Assembly (NCBI GenBank): GCA_964567045.1
Contig: CAZMLE010000023.1
Location: 1-54,693 of the forward strand
Length of the DNA: 54,693 nucleotides
Source of the DNA: JAFNGF01 sp964567045
GTDB taxonomy: Bacteria > Planctomycetota > Phycisphaerae > Sedimentisphaerales > Anaerobacaceae
Direction of reading: 5' to 3'
Positions 30,878 through 39,782 of the stretch are shown piece after piece. The notes beneath the pieces were generated by a model. The model worked only from the letters and a program-made list of their open reading frames with translations, ran no database searches and was not told the DNA's origin. The first letter of the stretch is position 1. Each line of letters starts with the position of its first letter. The translations under genes were made by a program, and so were the position numbers.

Positions 30878-32023
30878 TTAAATCCTAAAGAATATCCTGC
30901 GGCGATACAGAAACCACAGAAACAACCACTTGACCATCAAAACGCCAAACAGCAAGACCAACGGCTTAAACAACCCCGCGCGTTCAGAAATGCCAACAAG
31001 GAAGAATTCCGCAATTCCATCGAAGCTGACAAAACTCTGCAGGAAATATATCGTAATTGGATTCATCCCTATTATGACAAAGAAAATTGCCCACTTTTTG
31101 TATCCTTTAACATCAATCAGCCAATAAAATAGGGCCAGCAGTAACAGGCTCCATCCGCCTGCATACAACACATAAGAACTCGTCCAGATTATCTTGATGA
31201 TTGGGAAGAACAATCCCCAAACATATCCTGTGATCAAACACACCAGCCCAGCGACTGTTAGCCCTGCTGCCTTACGAGCGCCGGAGCGATTCGAGTTAAG
31301 CCAATGCCCCGCCAGCACTCCCAAAAGTGCGGTGCAAATGCCAGGCAGAGTCGAAATAAGTCCCTCGTTATCACCATACACGTAATAAAGTGTGCCAGGA
31401 ATCAACTGCTGATCAATATACGAGGACAGGCAACCCTCGGCTGTAAGAACCCCTCTGCCATAACCTGGGACTGGAATCAGCATCATCATAGCCCAGTACA
31501 AAAGCAAGATTGCTGCTGCAACTACCGCCTGTATCCGCCACTTCGTGTGTATCACCAATACTGCAGCAAAAAAATAACACAACCCAATCCGCTGCAGCAC
31601 ACCCGGCCATCGCATCTGGGGCCAATCGAAGCGTAACAACCCATTCACAACTAACCCCAGCAAAATCAGCATCACCGTCCGTTTGACAATGTGCAGGTAA
31701 ATTCCAAGGAGGCTCTGCCCTCGCTCCCGCCGGCGAGAAACCGAAAACGGCAACACCACCCCAACTATGAAAAGAAATAAGGGAAATATCAAATCCTCAA
31801 AGTGAAAGCCTTCCCATTCTACGTGGCCTAGTTGACACTGAATTGTTTGTGTTACTGGATGTTTCCATACCTCCGCCAAGCTGGTGAACACCTCCCCGCC
31901 GCCGATGATCCAGAACATATCAAAACCACGCAGTGCATCGATTGAGACCACCCGACTGCCACCCAAATCCTTTTGGTCATTTTCCAAAGTTCTTCCTCTC
32001 TTTTCTAAAACGACATTTTCCAT
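30878..32023 (-). CDS. Multi-span acyltransferase, heparan-alpha-glucosaminide N-acetyltransferase (NagX/DUF5009)-like
   Basis: 381 residues. The N-terminus RVVSIDALRGFDMFWIIGGG carries the S-x-D-x-x-R-G-x-x-M signature of this family. About ten hydrophobic spans follow, with FPLFLFIVGVVLPFS, WPGVLQRIGLCYFFA and INPITIYFLQ-type conserved turns (here GMNPITIYFLQSF). The bacterial family is common in Planctomycetota and Bacteroidota beside polysaccharide-use genes; it may transfer acetyl groups across the membrane to sugars. Length is normal for the family. The gene stands alone between two R1 repeats. Confidence 0.82.
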   Translation of the reverse strand: MENVVLEKRGRTLENDQKDLGGSRVVSIDALRGFDMFWIIGGGEVFTSLAEVWKHPVTQTIQCQLGHVEWEGFHFEDLIFPLFLFIVGVVLPFSVSRRRERGQSLLGIYLHIVKRTVMLILLGLVVNGLLRFDWPQMRWPGVLQRIGLCYFFAAVLVIHTKWRIQAVVAAAILLLYWAMMMLIPVPGYGRGVLTAEGCLSSYIDQQLIPGTLYYVYGDNEGLISTLPGICTALLGVLAGHWLNSNRSGARKAAGLTVAGLVCLITGYVWGLFFPIIKIIWTSSYVLYAGGWSLLLLALFYWLIDVKGYKKWAIFFVIIGMNPITIYFLQSFVSFDGIAEFFLVGISERAGLFKPLVLLFGVLMVKWLFLWFLYRRRIFFRI

Positions 32024-32471
32024 TTACCACGTTTAGAAACACTTGTACGCCTTTCAATTCCATACGGTATCAAACGCTTCTTTGAATTTCAATAATCCGA
32101 ACCTTGGGTTTGACAAATCATGCCGCAGCCCGCCCAAACCTCGCGAAGGCAAAGAAAATCATAGCCAGAAAAGCAAACCTCGGAAGCCTCTTTAAGATTT
32201 TCTTTTTGGATTACCAGTTTATCAGGGAGAGACCGGGTATTCAGCAGTGAGAGTGACGTCAGGAGCGGCGGCTGAACTCTTAATCATTACAGTGTCACCT
32301 CATTTACATTGAAGCTTCATCGCCCTTAAGAAAGAGCGTTGAAAGACTAACAGACCATCACCTCCTGTAAACTACCCTTCCTGTTTTTTTTCACCGCAGC
32401 CATTCTGGCTGTGGCTCTGTTCAGGAAGTAGCGATAGCTCTATCGCTCTTTTTCAGCCGGAGCTATCAGCC
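32024..32471. other. Intergenic region with R1 copy 2
   Basis: About 450 bp; apart from repeat copy 2 (32211-32277) I see no gene, RNA or clear terminator. On its left side it is the upstream region of the acyltransferase gene. Confidence 0.4.
32211..32277 (+). repeat. Dispersed repeat R1, copy 2
   Basis: Same core as copy 1 (TTCAGCAGTGAGAGTGACG, GAGCGGCGGCTGAAC), with TTACC at the start. It lies just upstream in + coordinates of UPF0158 and beyond the 5' side of the acyltransferase gene, so copies 1 and 2 bracket that gene. Confidence 0.8.
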
Positions 32472-32963
32472 TCACTGGCCTGAATCCTTCAAATCATCCT
32501 CATAGGCAATATCGTTTGCCTCACACCAATCGACGGCTATTTCCTTTAACGCTTCACCCTGATATTTGTACCAGTCATCGGCAATTCCAAATCTGTAGAT
32601 ACAGTCCTTGAATATGCGAAAGGCGCCCCTGTCTCTAATCGCATTGCATAACGCCTCGGAAATCTCCTCGTCCTTAACAGAGAAACAGAACCTTTCCATT
32701 ATCCGGTACTCGTTGACGTCGAACTTTGTAGGTAGCGCCAGATAAGTGTCGTGACTGTCATTCAGGATCTCCTTTGCACTTTGGATGTTATCCTGCTCCC
32801 ATTGGGCGTAATCATCCAAAGATTCAGCATCCTCGGCAGCGCAGAAATCTTCATCCCTCAGAGTAATTATTTCCCTGGTGTTCTTGTCGAGGTACGATGA
32901 GTCTTCATCGCTCTGAATATCCAAGACTTCGACTATTTTACTCAATAAGACACAGATGCTCAT
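32472..32963 (-). CDS. UPF0158 family protein
   Basis: 163 residues, the full family length. Landmarks are SSYLDKNTREIITL, a residue run YLALPTKFDVNEYRIMERF and RGAFRIFKDCIYRFGIADDW, then YKYQGEALKEIAVDWCE. UPF0158 proteins are small acidic cytoplasmic proteins of unknown function. The start overlaps the end of the upstream 218-aa gene by 26 bp, so the two are translated together. Confidence 0.85.
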   Translation of the reverse strand: MSICVLLSKIVEVLDIQSDEDSSYLDKNTREIITLRDEDFCAAEDAESLDDYAQWEQDNIQSAKEILNDSHDTYLALPTKFDVNEYRIMERFCFSVKDEEISEALCNAIRDRGAFRIFKDCIYRFGIADDWYKYQGEALKEIAVDWCEANDIAYEDDLKDSGQ

Positions 32964-33594
32964 GGGGCATTAGCCTCACTAAGTATTCGAAATTTCCTTT
33001 TCCTACTCTTGATTCAAGTTGTCTCATGATATGCTCAACGTTGTCATCAGGGCCCGCGATGAAAAAGGGCTTGCCGTCTTTGCCAAATTCAACATCCTCG
33101 CAGGGTTCGATGCTATCTTTGTCATCCAGAACATATTGCGACAATTTGAAATCTTTATTCGGCTCAAAGCCAAATTGCTGCGCGAATGCGATGCCGCCAT
33201 AAACGATCTGATGGGCCAGAGGTACCGGGCACTGCACCGGCTTTCCCTCCAAATATATTTTGGGCAGCAGCTCGGTTTTGTACCTGGATAAGGAAAAGTC
33301 CGCATTGCAAAAGGTGTTCTTGAGCCCCAGGCAGTAAATGTCCACCAGGAAGAGCCCAAAGACAAGATCACCGTCGGGCTGCCGGCGGGAGATTAGAACA
33401 GTAGCCAAACCTTGTTCTTTCCATGATGGGTTTATCAGACATTCATAAAAGGGAAATTTTCGAGCAAAGAGAATCTTTTTTCTTGCGCTGAGCAACTCAA
33501 AGTGAATTGAACCTGCCTGGTTTTTCCTGCGCAGCTTGTGTTTTTGCCGTTTCTTCATCAGCTTCTTTTGACGTCTACTTTCGTCAACACCCAT
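32938..33594 (-). CDS. Conserved hypothetical protein with basic N-terminus
   Basis: 218 residues from the ATG at 33594 (AAGGAG 6 nt before). The first ~30 residues are very basic (DESRRQKKLMKKRQKHKLRR). The body includes ARKFPFYECLINPSWKEQGL, GDLVFGLFLVDIYCLGLKNT and VPLAHQIVYGGIAFAQQFG. I recognise this as a hypothetical protein recurring in planctomycetes and other bacteria next to UPF0158-like or SEC-C-type genes; its function is unknown. It overlaps UPF0158. Confidence 0.65.
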   Translation of the reverse strand: MGVDESRRQKKLMKKRQKHKLRRKNQAGSIHFELLSARKKILFARKFPFYECLINPSWKEQGLATVLISRRQPDGDLVFGLFLVDIYCLGLKNTFCNADFSLSRYKTELLPKIYLEGKPVQCPVPLAHQIVYGGIAFAQQFGFEPNKDFKLSQYVLDDKDSIEPCEDVEFGKDGKPFFIAGPDDNVEHIMRQLESRVGKGNFEYLVRLMPHEHLCLIE

Positions 33595-33666
33595 TTTTCG
33601 CTCCTTCATTGGATTTCTATGCCACATCGTTTCGCTTTTCAATCGTCAGGCCCACCACTTTGCCAG

Positions 33667-34035
33667 TTAAAACTGGTATCCTCTTGCTACCCAATAGTGC
33701 CAGTCCTTGACAGCCCTCCGCGTCTCGATATCAACTTTGACTGGCTCCAATTGAGACAATGGTACGGCCAGCTTCCGCCCTTGCCAGGTTACCTCAACGA
33801 ACATCTCGTGCATACACTCCTCTTCACAGGCCATTGCCTCTACCGTTACTACCTCTGCCTCCGCTAAAGGTGAAATAACTCTTTTGGTAACGCACCTGGC
33901 CTTAAAGGGAAAGTTGAGTTTGTCTTCGAGGTAATAATACCATCCCAGAGCACGTTCCGTTTCGTCGTAGGCGTCGACTATAATCTCAGAGTCAATTCGC
34001 TGCTCTCTGCGGCTGTTTTTCTTAACTTCTGACAT
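33667..34035 (-). CDS. CcbP-like calcium-binding protein
   Basis: 122 residues from the ATG at 34035. The conserved run is RIDSEIIVDAYDETERALGW, YYYLEDKLNFPFKARC, ACEEECMHEMFVEVTWQGR, LAVPLSQLEPV and AVKDWHYWVARGYQF. This matches the family named after cyanobacterial CcbP, a cytosolic calcium-binding regulator; acidic residues on the surface bind Ca2+ there. In other bacteria the function is untested. The start has only a weak ribosome binding site. Confidence 0.75.
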   Translation of the reverse strand: MSEVKKNSRREQRIDSEIIVDAYDETERALGWYYYLEDKLNFPFKARCVTKRVISPLAEAEVVTVEAMACEEECMHEMFVEVTWQGRKLAVPLSQLEPVKVDIETRRAVKDWHYWVARGYQF

Positions 34036-34181
34036 AGTCGTCAAGATTAGCAATTTGAGCTAAATCCTTGTTGACCAAGTTCACTAAAAACTAATCCTTT
34101 CCCCGCACCCATTTCTGAACTGGCGGACCGCCAGTAAATAGTTTGGGAGTAATTACAAAGATTGTGACCAACTTAGCGGCA

Positions 34182-34379
34182 TTACACTCGGCTAATAGAC
34201 TTGAGATATTTCTTCGATTTCTTTAGGCCTATCTTAGATGCCTTCTGCTCTACTGACTTGGAAGACCGTCCGAGTTGGCCGGCAACTTCTCTGGTGTTCG
34301 CATTCGGAAACAGTTTCTTAAGCAGCTTGATCTCATCGCTTGACCAGAGACCCTTGACGAGTTTCTTTCTCTTTGCCAT
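34182..34379 (-). CDS. Small Myb/SANT-like DNA-binding protein
   Basis: 65 residues from the ATG at 34379 with AAAGGA 8 nt before. KGLWSSDEIKLLKKLFPNAN and TREVAGQLGRSSKSVEQKAS form a single Myb-type three-helix unit with the typical Trp near the start. Such short proteins occur in planctomycete and phage genomes as probable regulators. The target is unknown. Confidence 0.7.
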   Translation of the reverse strand: MAKRKKLVKGLWSSDEIKLLKKLFPNANTREVAGQLGRSSKSVEQKASKIGLKKSKKYLKSISRV

Positions 34380-34509
34380 TGTATGATTCCTTTCATTTTT
34401 AGTCATATCTATTGTCTACCATTGACTTCACGGCATTCTAACGAGTAACGCGTCCGTTATCAAAAAGCTTTTGGTTTTTGTCCCCAAAAACGCCAGCCTT
34501 CTCCTCCCG

Positions 34510-34630
34510 CCATCACCCCGACATGGAACGACCGTTGTCAGGTCATCAGATGAAGTTGTTTTATTGTCGTTGCCAACACCCTACATCAAGGTGCCGGGGG
34601 GTTCTATATTTTCTGGCTGAGGCGAGGAGA
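34510..34630 (+). repeat. Direct repeat R2, copy a
   Basis: CCATCACCCCGACATGGAAC, GACCGTTGTCAGGTC and, further on, TTTTCTGGCTGAGGCGAGG. A related copy in the same orientation lies at 35580-35655 on the other side of the pseudopilin gene. Confidence 0.7.
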
Positions 34631-34690
34631 GGAAGCTAAGTTTTTCACCACCACTCACCCAAGCAGAGGGGGAAAGGGGAGTGGCTCAAT

Positions 34691-35458
34691 TCACGGTATA
34701 GACACATCATTGTTGGGCTTAAAGTGTTGGTGCCATTTTAGTGTCCACAATTCTTCCAAGTAAACTCTTTCTACGCGGCTGTCCACAAATCCAATGTTGC
34801 TCGCTTTTCTATGGCGGTCGATACAAAAACGCCCCATAAAGTACCCTTCGGCATGAGGATACCCAGGATATCCCCTCTCACCAGACAGGTCCGCCGGCAC
34901 CATATCGGTATCGAAAGGCCATGAGCCAACCCACACCGAATCGCCTAATAGCGGAACACCTGGTTCAGCGTCCGAGTATTTCTTGTAGAAATCTTCCGCT
35001 GGTAGTCCTGGACCGTAAATTGGGTTTTGGGGCAGCAGCCATAGATTCAAGCCGTAACTACCTTCCCCGCCCATGAAGCGCCACGAGCGATATGCCGAGC
35101 CAAAGAACGATTGCTCCGACCGGTCTTGGCGTCTCGTCACTGGACAAAATGCCACTTTCATCACGCCCTCTATGTGCTTCTCTGGGTTATCCTTGTACTC
35201 CTTAGCGCTCAGATATGGCGCCAATTGATGGAACCAGTACTCGCCGGGCTGATGAGAGAAAGGCATAGTTCGATCATCATAATCAAGCGCGTAAAAATTC
35301 ATAGCCAAGCACAACTGCCGGAGATTACTCTGACAAGCACTTGAACGCGCCTGCTTGCGCACATAACTAAGCGCGGGCATTAAAATCGACATTAAAATCG
35401 CAACGATGGCAATCACCACCAGAAGCTCTATTAGGGTAAATGCCCTTCGCTTACGCAT
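34691..35458 (-). CDS. Type II secretion/pilin-like protein (planctomycete pseudopilin)
   Basis: 255 residues from the ATG at 35458. The prepilin N-terminus is MRKRRAFTLIELLVVIAIVA with the Phe after the cleavage site and the helix Glu at position 5. After it come SACQSNLRQLCLAMNFYALD, GSYGLNLWLLPQN and near the end RHRKASNIGFVDSRVERV, where the H-x9-DG-type motif of planctomycete and Lentisphaerae pseudopilins appears as a variant. These large families are exported and processed by a prepilin peptidase; their role is unclear. The gene stands alone between two R2 repeats. Confidence 0.87.
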   Translation of the reverse strand: MRKRRAFTLIELLVVIAIVAILMSILMPALSYVRKQARSSACQSNLRQLCLAMNFYALDYDDRTMPFSHQPGEYWFHQLAPYLSAKEYKDNPEKHIEGVMKVAFCPVTRRQDRSEQSFFGSAYRSWRFMGGEGSYGLNLWLLPQNPIYGPGLPAEDFYKKYSDAEPGVPLLGDSVWVGSWPFDTDMVPADLSGERGYPGYPHAEGYFMGRFCIDRHRKASNIGFVDSRVERVYLEELWTLKWHQHFKPNNDVSIP

Positions 35459-35579
35459 AATAGCACCACAGTTTTTCATGCGCAGGGTTATAAACCAAAA
35501 AACGATCCTACGCTTTTTAGGGCTAAAAATCAAGCGAAATGTCCCCACCCTTGCCTGGCATCTGCGAATTTCAACTTCA

Positions 35580-35655
35580 CCATCACTCCGATATGGAACG
35601 ACCATTGTCAAGCCAAAGAGGCCGGGCGTGCCGCATTTTTTGGCAGAGCCTCGTT
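35580..35655 (+). repeat. Direct repeat R2, copy b
   Basis: CCATCACTCCGATATGGAAC, GACCATTGTCAAGCC and TTTTTTGGCAGAGCCTCG, aligned with copy a at 34510-34630, about 40 bp shorter. Confidence 0.7.
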
Positions 35656-35767
35656 GACGAAAAGAGGAATAGCTGGTGAATCCGATCTTAACGCTGTGTC
35701 GAAACTCATGCCCTGCAGGCCAACACTGCCCAGTTCTTTACCACCCCTCCAGGTATTGGCTACTACC

Positions 35768-36193
35768 TTACCGATACCATCCAGCGCAAACAGGTTCGAA
35801 CTTCAAAACGTCTTTAAACATGAACATACGCTCTATAGTTTCACTTTCCACCAATTTGCCTTTTTTGCCTTCTCGCCAGTCCTTCCTTTCCACAACGCCC
35901 ATTACCAGATAACCATTCCCTATGATGTCGGGCTTCTTCTCTTCAAAGCAGGCTGCCATCAGTGACTCCAGCTCAGACTTTTTGGTAATTATCAAATCGC
36001 AGCATGGACAGTAGCGGCACTGCTTGTTCAAAAGTAGCATCTGCCGGGGATCAATGTGAATAACAAGGGGAAACTTGCATATCTTTGTCTTGCCTTGACA
36101 TTTGGGGCACTTGGTGAACGCGCAATCTGCATAAGGGTTTAGGAAAAAGTAGTGTCTCCTTCTCGCAGGCTCTTTACTGTTGAGCTTAGCCAT
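35768..36193 (-). CDS. Zinc-ribbon conserved hypothetical protein
   Basis: 141 residues from the ATG at 36193. YFFLNPYADCAFTKCPKCQG, KTKICKFPLVIHIDPRQ and LLNKQCRYCPCCDLIITKKS contain two CxxC pairs of a zinc ribbon. I know this pattern from conserved hypothetical proteins of Planctomycetota and other bacteria; no function is established. No close neighbour suggests a pathway. Confidence 0.7.
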   Translation of the reverse strand: MAKLNSKEPARRRHYFFLNPYADCAFTKCPKCQGKTKICKFPLVIHIDPRQMLLLNKQCRYCPCCDLIITKKSELESLMAACFEEKKPDIIGNGYLVMGVVERKDWREGKKGKLVESETIERMFMFKDVLKFEPVCAGWYR

Positions 36194-36247
36194 CGTTCTT
36201 GCCACCGAACGACAAATTGTTTTCTCACTTAGCAAATAGCATATCAA

Positions 36248-36656
36248 TATGCGCGGTTACTGTCAAAAGCGCGTTTAAGGCTCTTAACATGCACGACTAC
36301 CCAATTCTGATTAAGCAGGGACAAGAGACAATGCTTCCAGCGAGCAGTAGCCCGCATCTTGCTTACCTTTACCCATATTTTCTAAGATCATCTTATTGCA
36401 TTACTGGTTTCTCTGGGCAAGGTCTGGGTGTTCAGCAGGAAAAGTGAATTTACGGGCGGCTGGTGAACATATTGACTTTTGCCTTGGTCGTATTGCGAGC
36501 CTCACTTACCTCGATGTGGCTGGTTTTAAGCGTCCCTTGACAGAATACAACTCCATTTTATCTTGACGTAGCCCACTAATTGTGACAAAGTACCTTGCAA
36601 AGAAACCCAGTCATAAACGTTAAGTCTGAGCATAGGTCGACACTAAGAGCACAAAC
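36248..36656. other. Intergenic region with R1 copy 3
   Basis: About 410 bp containing repeat copy 3 and no supported gene. The last 60 bp form the upstream region of the flavodoxin gene, which has no strong ribosome binding site. Confidence 0.4.
36401..36468 (+). repeat. Dispersed repeat R1, copy 3
   Basis: TTACTGG, then GGTGTTCAGCAGGAAAAGTG and GGGCGGCTGGTGAAC. It precedes the flavodoxin gene. The 40 bp upstream (CTTACCTTTACCCATATTTT) also resemble the region upstream of copies 1 and 4. Confidence 0.75.
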
Positions 36657-37097
36657 ATGGGAAAAGTCCTGATTGTCTATCATTCTCAAAGCGGCAACAC
36701 CAAAGCTGCAGCTGAAGCTGTGGCTCAAGGCGCAGAAGAGGTGAGTGGAACTGAATTTATCATGAAAGAGGGACTGCATGCAACCGTTGAGGATTTGCTC
36801 TCGTGCGATGCTATTGCTGTAGGAACGCCTGATTACTTCAGCTACATGGCTGGAGGCCTGAAGGATTTCTTTGACCGAACATATTATCCAACTCAAGGGT
36901 CTGTTACAGCTAAGCCATGTGGAATTTTCGTCACCCATGGAGGCGGAGGTAAGGCTGTTGAAAGCGTAAAGAAAATTTGCACCACTTTTAAGTTCAAGAT
37001 TATCAGCACCCCAATTCTCGTGAACAACCGTCCAGGTGCGGAGGCAACAGCAGCACTTAGGAATCTTGGCAAGCTTTTGGCCGAAGCTGCCAAATAG
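36657..37097 (+). CDS. Flavodoxin family protein
   Basis: 146 residues, a short-chain flavodoxin. The FMN phosphate loop is HSQSGNTK (10-17), the 60s region is VGTPDYFSYMAGGLKDFFDR and a later strand is GIFVTHGGGGKAVESV. A one-electron carrier acting in the cytoplasm, likely an alternative to ferredoxin. Its partner is not encoded nearby; the 2-hydroxyacyl-CoA dehydratase activase 27 kb away would be a plausible acceptor, but that is speculation. Single gene between R1 copies. Confidence 0.88.
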   Translation: MGKVLIVYHSQSGNTKAAAEAVAQGAEEVSGTEFIMKEGLHATVEDLLSCDAIAVGTPDYFSYMAGGLKDFFDRTYYPTQGSVTAKPCGIFVTHGGGGKAVESVKKICTTFKFKIISTPILVNNRPGAEATAALRNLGKLLAEAAK

Positions 37098-37417
37098 TAA
37101 TTGTTTATCTGGCAACAAAGGAATTTAGGAATATTCTGCGGCCTCCAAATAAACTGCACTTTTCCCGCCAGCCCGCTTAATAGGCTTTTTGTAGCAAACC
37201 GCGGAACCATCCTGTGCTTACGCTCAGCTGGCTTTGAAATATTGTCTTATTGCATTAGCGATTTATCTGAACGCCGATTTGCCTGTTGGTAAGGCCATGC
37301 CACCGACAGCAGCAACTCTCTTGTCGATAATATCTTCCGAAGTCGCGCATGAACTATAATATAGTGCGTTGTCGCTGAAACATATATGATGATCCCTGTA
37401 AAGAAAGGAATCAAAAT
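37098..37417. other. Intergenic region with a truncated R1-like copy
   Basis: About 320 bp. At 37241-37273 ATTGTCTTATTGCATTAGCG and ATTTATCTGAACG resemble the left part of R1 copy 3, while the GTTCAGC...GCTGAAC core is missing. No gene is seen. Confidence 0.4.
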
Positions 37418-38440
37418 ATGGGAAAGCTTGGTGTGGCAATTATTGGTTGTGGTTCGGTGGCAGAGGAATATGTGAAAGCCTTTACGAGAGATGAGCGGTC
37501 CGAAGTGCGTGCCCTGGTCAGCCGCAATCGGCTCAATGCAGAACGGTATCGAGACAAATATGATCTGGCATGTACGATTGAAACCAATGCCTCTGTGATG
37601 CTTCAACGGAAAGATGTGGACATTGTCGTGATTTGTACGCCTCACAATCAGCACACAAATTATGTTGTTGCCGCAGCCGAGGCTGGAAAACACATCGTCA
37701 TCGAAAAGCCGGTGGCCCTAACACTTCAAGAGCTGCGCAAACAGCAACAGGTCGTGAAGAAGAGCAAGGTAAAAACTCTGGTGAGTTTTGTACTGCACTG
37801 GAATCCTCTGCTTATGACCATTGACCGGCTTATAACACAGGGTGCCTTCGGCAGTATCTTCATGGTCGAGGTTGACTACATGCACCGGATGTGGATGACA
37901 CCCGATGAGAAATGGTATGCAAGTCGAGACCAAAGTGGAACGGCAATATTGACCGGAGGCTGCCATGCCATAGATGCCCTGCGTTGGTTCGCAAGGAGTG
38001 AAGTCAAGCAAGTTTATGCTTACCAGGTGAAGACCGAAAACCCCATAGAATACCCAGGGACAATTTCAGTTAACATTAAATTCGAAGATGGCAAGATCGG
38101 ACGCAGCACAACGACCTTCGATGCACAAATGCCATATAGATTCAACATCGGGGTATATGGCACAGAGGGCAGTATTCGTAACGGTGAGCTCTTTGCGCCC
38201 AAGCTTTTTCCCGGACAGAACAACTTTGTAAAGATTCCCTGCATCCTGCCGGACAGTGCTGATGTCACCCATCATCCATTTGCGGGTGAAGTATCGCATT
38301 TCCTTGATTGCATCATTAACGACAAGCGACCATATCCGGATCTGGAAGATGCTGCCCAGACCCATGAGGTATGCTTCGCGGCTGACCTTTCTGCGGAATC
38401 GGGCAGACCTGTGGCGATAAGCGAATTGGATAACATGTAG
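37418..38440 (+). CDS. Gfo/Idh/MocA family oxidoreductase
   Basis: 340 residues, cytoplasmic (no signal peptide). The N-terminal Rossmann fold has GCGSVAEEYVKAF, VDIVVICTPHNQHTNYV and the family motif VIEKPVALT; the C-terminal half is the alpha/beta domain with GGCHAIDALRWF. NAD(P)-dependent oxidation or reduction of sugars or cyclitols is typical. AAAGGAA precedes the ATG. The next gene starts directly at its stop codon, so it is co-translated with a URO-D-like enzyme, a pairing seen in planctomycete gene clusters for carbohydrate derivatives. Confidence 0.88.
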   Translation: MGKLGVAIIGCGSVAEEYVKAFTRDERSEVRALVSRNRLNAERYRDKYDLACTIETNASVMLQRKDVDIVVICTPHNQHTNYVVAAAEAGKHIVIEKPVALTLQELRKQQQVVKKSKVKTLVSFVLHWNPLLMTIDRLITQGAFGSIFMVEVDYMHRMWMTPDEKWYASRDQSGTAILTGGCHAIDALRWFARSEVKQVYAYQVKTENPIEYPGTISVNIKFEDGKIGRSTTTFDAQMPYRFNIGVYGTEGSIRNGELFAPKLFPGQNNFVKIPCILPDSADVTHHPFAGEVSHFLDCIINDKRPYPDLEDAAQTHEVCFAADLSAESGRPVAISELDNM

Positions 38441-39514
38441 ATGATCACTATCTCAGGAACGCTCTCAAAAGGATGGATGGCCAAGGCCTTGGGTATTGTC
38501 TTTGATCGTGACTACTACTTTGACCCGAATAGACGCTACGCTGTCGACTGCCAGTGCAATGAATACGCCGCTACGCATTTTCCCGACATGCGCCTTTTCT
38601 ATTCTGAATCCAATCTGGGACAGATCGATTACTGGGACAAAGGCCAAATTCAGATCGGCGGGATTCAGCCGAATATGATTCTCGGAATGTTGCTCGGAGC
38701 TGATTTTGTGCCCCATGATAGCTGTGACGCCGATATCACCCCCGGCTGTCTCGTAGGAAAGAATCCTGCGGACCTGCCAGCACCTAAGAGCCTACTTGAC
38801 CACGACTTGATCAGGCTTTTTGATACGCAGATTCGGCAAGTACAGAACAATGCCCAGAGACCGCTTCGGCCAATTCCCCCATTTTTCTGGGATTCGTCGG
38901 GCCGTGCCACCATACATGGAGTGATGACCTCTGCCCAGAAGTTTCTCGGTGAAAGTATTTTTCTGGACATGATGACAGATCCCCAGGCGTGCCTCGATCT
39001 GATGGGTTGGCTCGGCGACGCTTTTATTATCCTTTGTCGGCACTTCTCAGAGACGGTGGACTTGCCCATAACCGGGGTGCACGTGGGCGAGTGTTCGGCT
39101 TGTATGGTTGGTCCCGACTTGATTCAACAATTTGTTGTCCCTGTGACGTCAAAGATCGGCCGAGAACTGGGACCTATTCGTCTACATTCTTGCGGCCCCA
39201 GCACCAATCAACTGGAAGCGTTTTCAAGGATCGCGAATGTGCGCTCTCTCGACCTGGGTGGCGACACGTCGCTTACAACAGCGCGAGAAATATTCGGGAA
39301 AAAAACGGTGATAAGCATTGCTCCTTTGCCGCGTGATATGTCTGCGGAGGACACTGATGCGATACTACGCTGGGCCAGGCACATTTTCAAAGAAAACGAT
39401 AGCGGCAACCTGGAATACATGTATCACCTTGAGCCCAACTACAATGTCGATACTATCTATGCTTTGACAGATTTTGTGAGAGGCATGCCTGGCTTCGCAG
39501 AGCCGGTAACTTAA
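38441..39514 (+). CDS. Uroporphyrinogen decarboxylase (URO-D)-fold protein, MtaA-like
   Basis: 357 residues. The URO-D TIM barrel is shown by WDSSGRATIHGVMTSAQKFL, TGVHVGECSACMVGPDLIQQ, RLHSCGPSTNQLEAF and DLGGDTSLTTAREIFG. The RLHSCG segment matches the His-x-Cys zinc ligands of corrinoid-dependent methyltransferases rather than true haem-pathway HemE. Such proteins may demethylate or methylate small substrates, but many in planctomycetes are unassigned. The ATG abuts the stop of the Gfo/Idh gene. No corrinoid protein is encoded here, so its partner would be elsewhere. Confidence 0.82.
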   Translation: MITISGTLSKGWMAKALGIVFDRDYYFDPNRRYAVDCQCNEYAATHFPDMRLFYSESNLGQIDYWDKGQIQIGGIQPNMILGMLLGADFVPHDSCDADITPGCLVGKNPADLPAPKSLLDHDLIRLFDTQIRQVQNNAQRPLRPIPPFFWDSSGRATIHGVMTSAQKFLGESIFLDMMTDPQACLDLMGWLGDAFIILCRHFSETVDLPITGVHVGECSACMVGPDLIQQFVVPVTSKIGRELGPIRLHSCGPSTNQLEAFSRIANVRSLDLGGDTSLTTAREIFGKKTVISIAPLPRDMSAEDTDAILRWARHIFKENDSGNLEYMYHLEPNYNVDTIYALTDFVRGMPGFAEPVT

Positions 39515-39714
39515 TCGAAGATACGCCCCCATACAAATAAGGATGAGCTTACAAGTTGCAATCCAGAACAATAGACTGTCTTGAGAAGCATAAACTGTGT
39601 TTTGCTGTGCAGGATCACCCCCGGCTGTGATACGAAAAAAGCACGAAACTCCAAAAACAGCAATAGAACCCACCTCTGTTAGCCTTACCTCGCTTTTTAG
39701 TCTGTCTTTAGTGT
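39515..39714. other. Intergenic region before R1 copy 4
   Basis: About 200 bp between the URO-D gene and R1 copy 4. No gene or clear terminator is seen. Confidence 0.35.
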
Positions 39715-39782
39715 GCTACCGATTTTCTGGGCGAAATCTGGGTGTTCAGCAGGGAAAGCGACGTAAGGTGCGGCTGCTGAAC
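39715..39782 (+). repeat. Dispersed repeat R1, copy 4
   Basis: CTACCGATTTTCTGGGCG, GGTGTTCAGCAGGGAAAGCG and GTGCGGCTGCTGAAC. It lies after the Gfo/Idh-URO-D pair, before the degenerate-repeat region. Confidence 0.8.

Noticed and set aside
30566..39782. R1 repeats as integron attC sites
   Set aside because: The inverted ends are in the order GTT...AAC, the reverse of attC (RYYYAAC...GTTRRRY), one end deviates from the consensus, and no integron-type integrase is seen.
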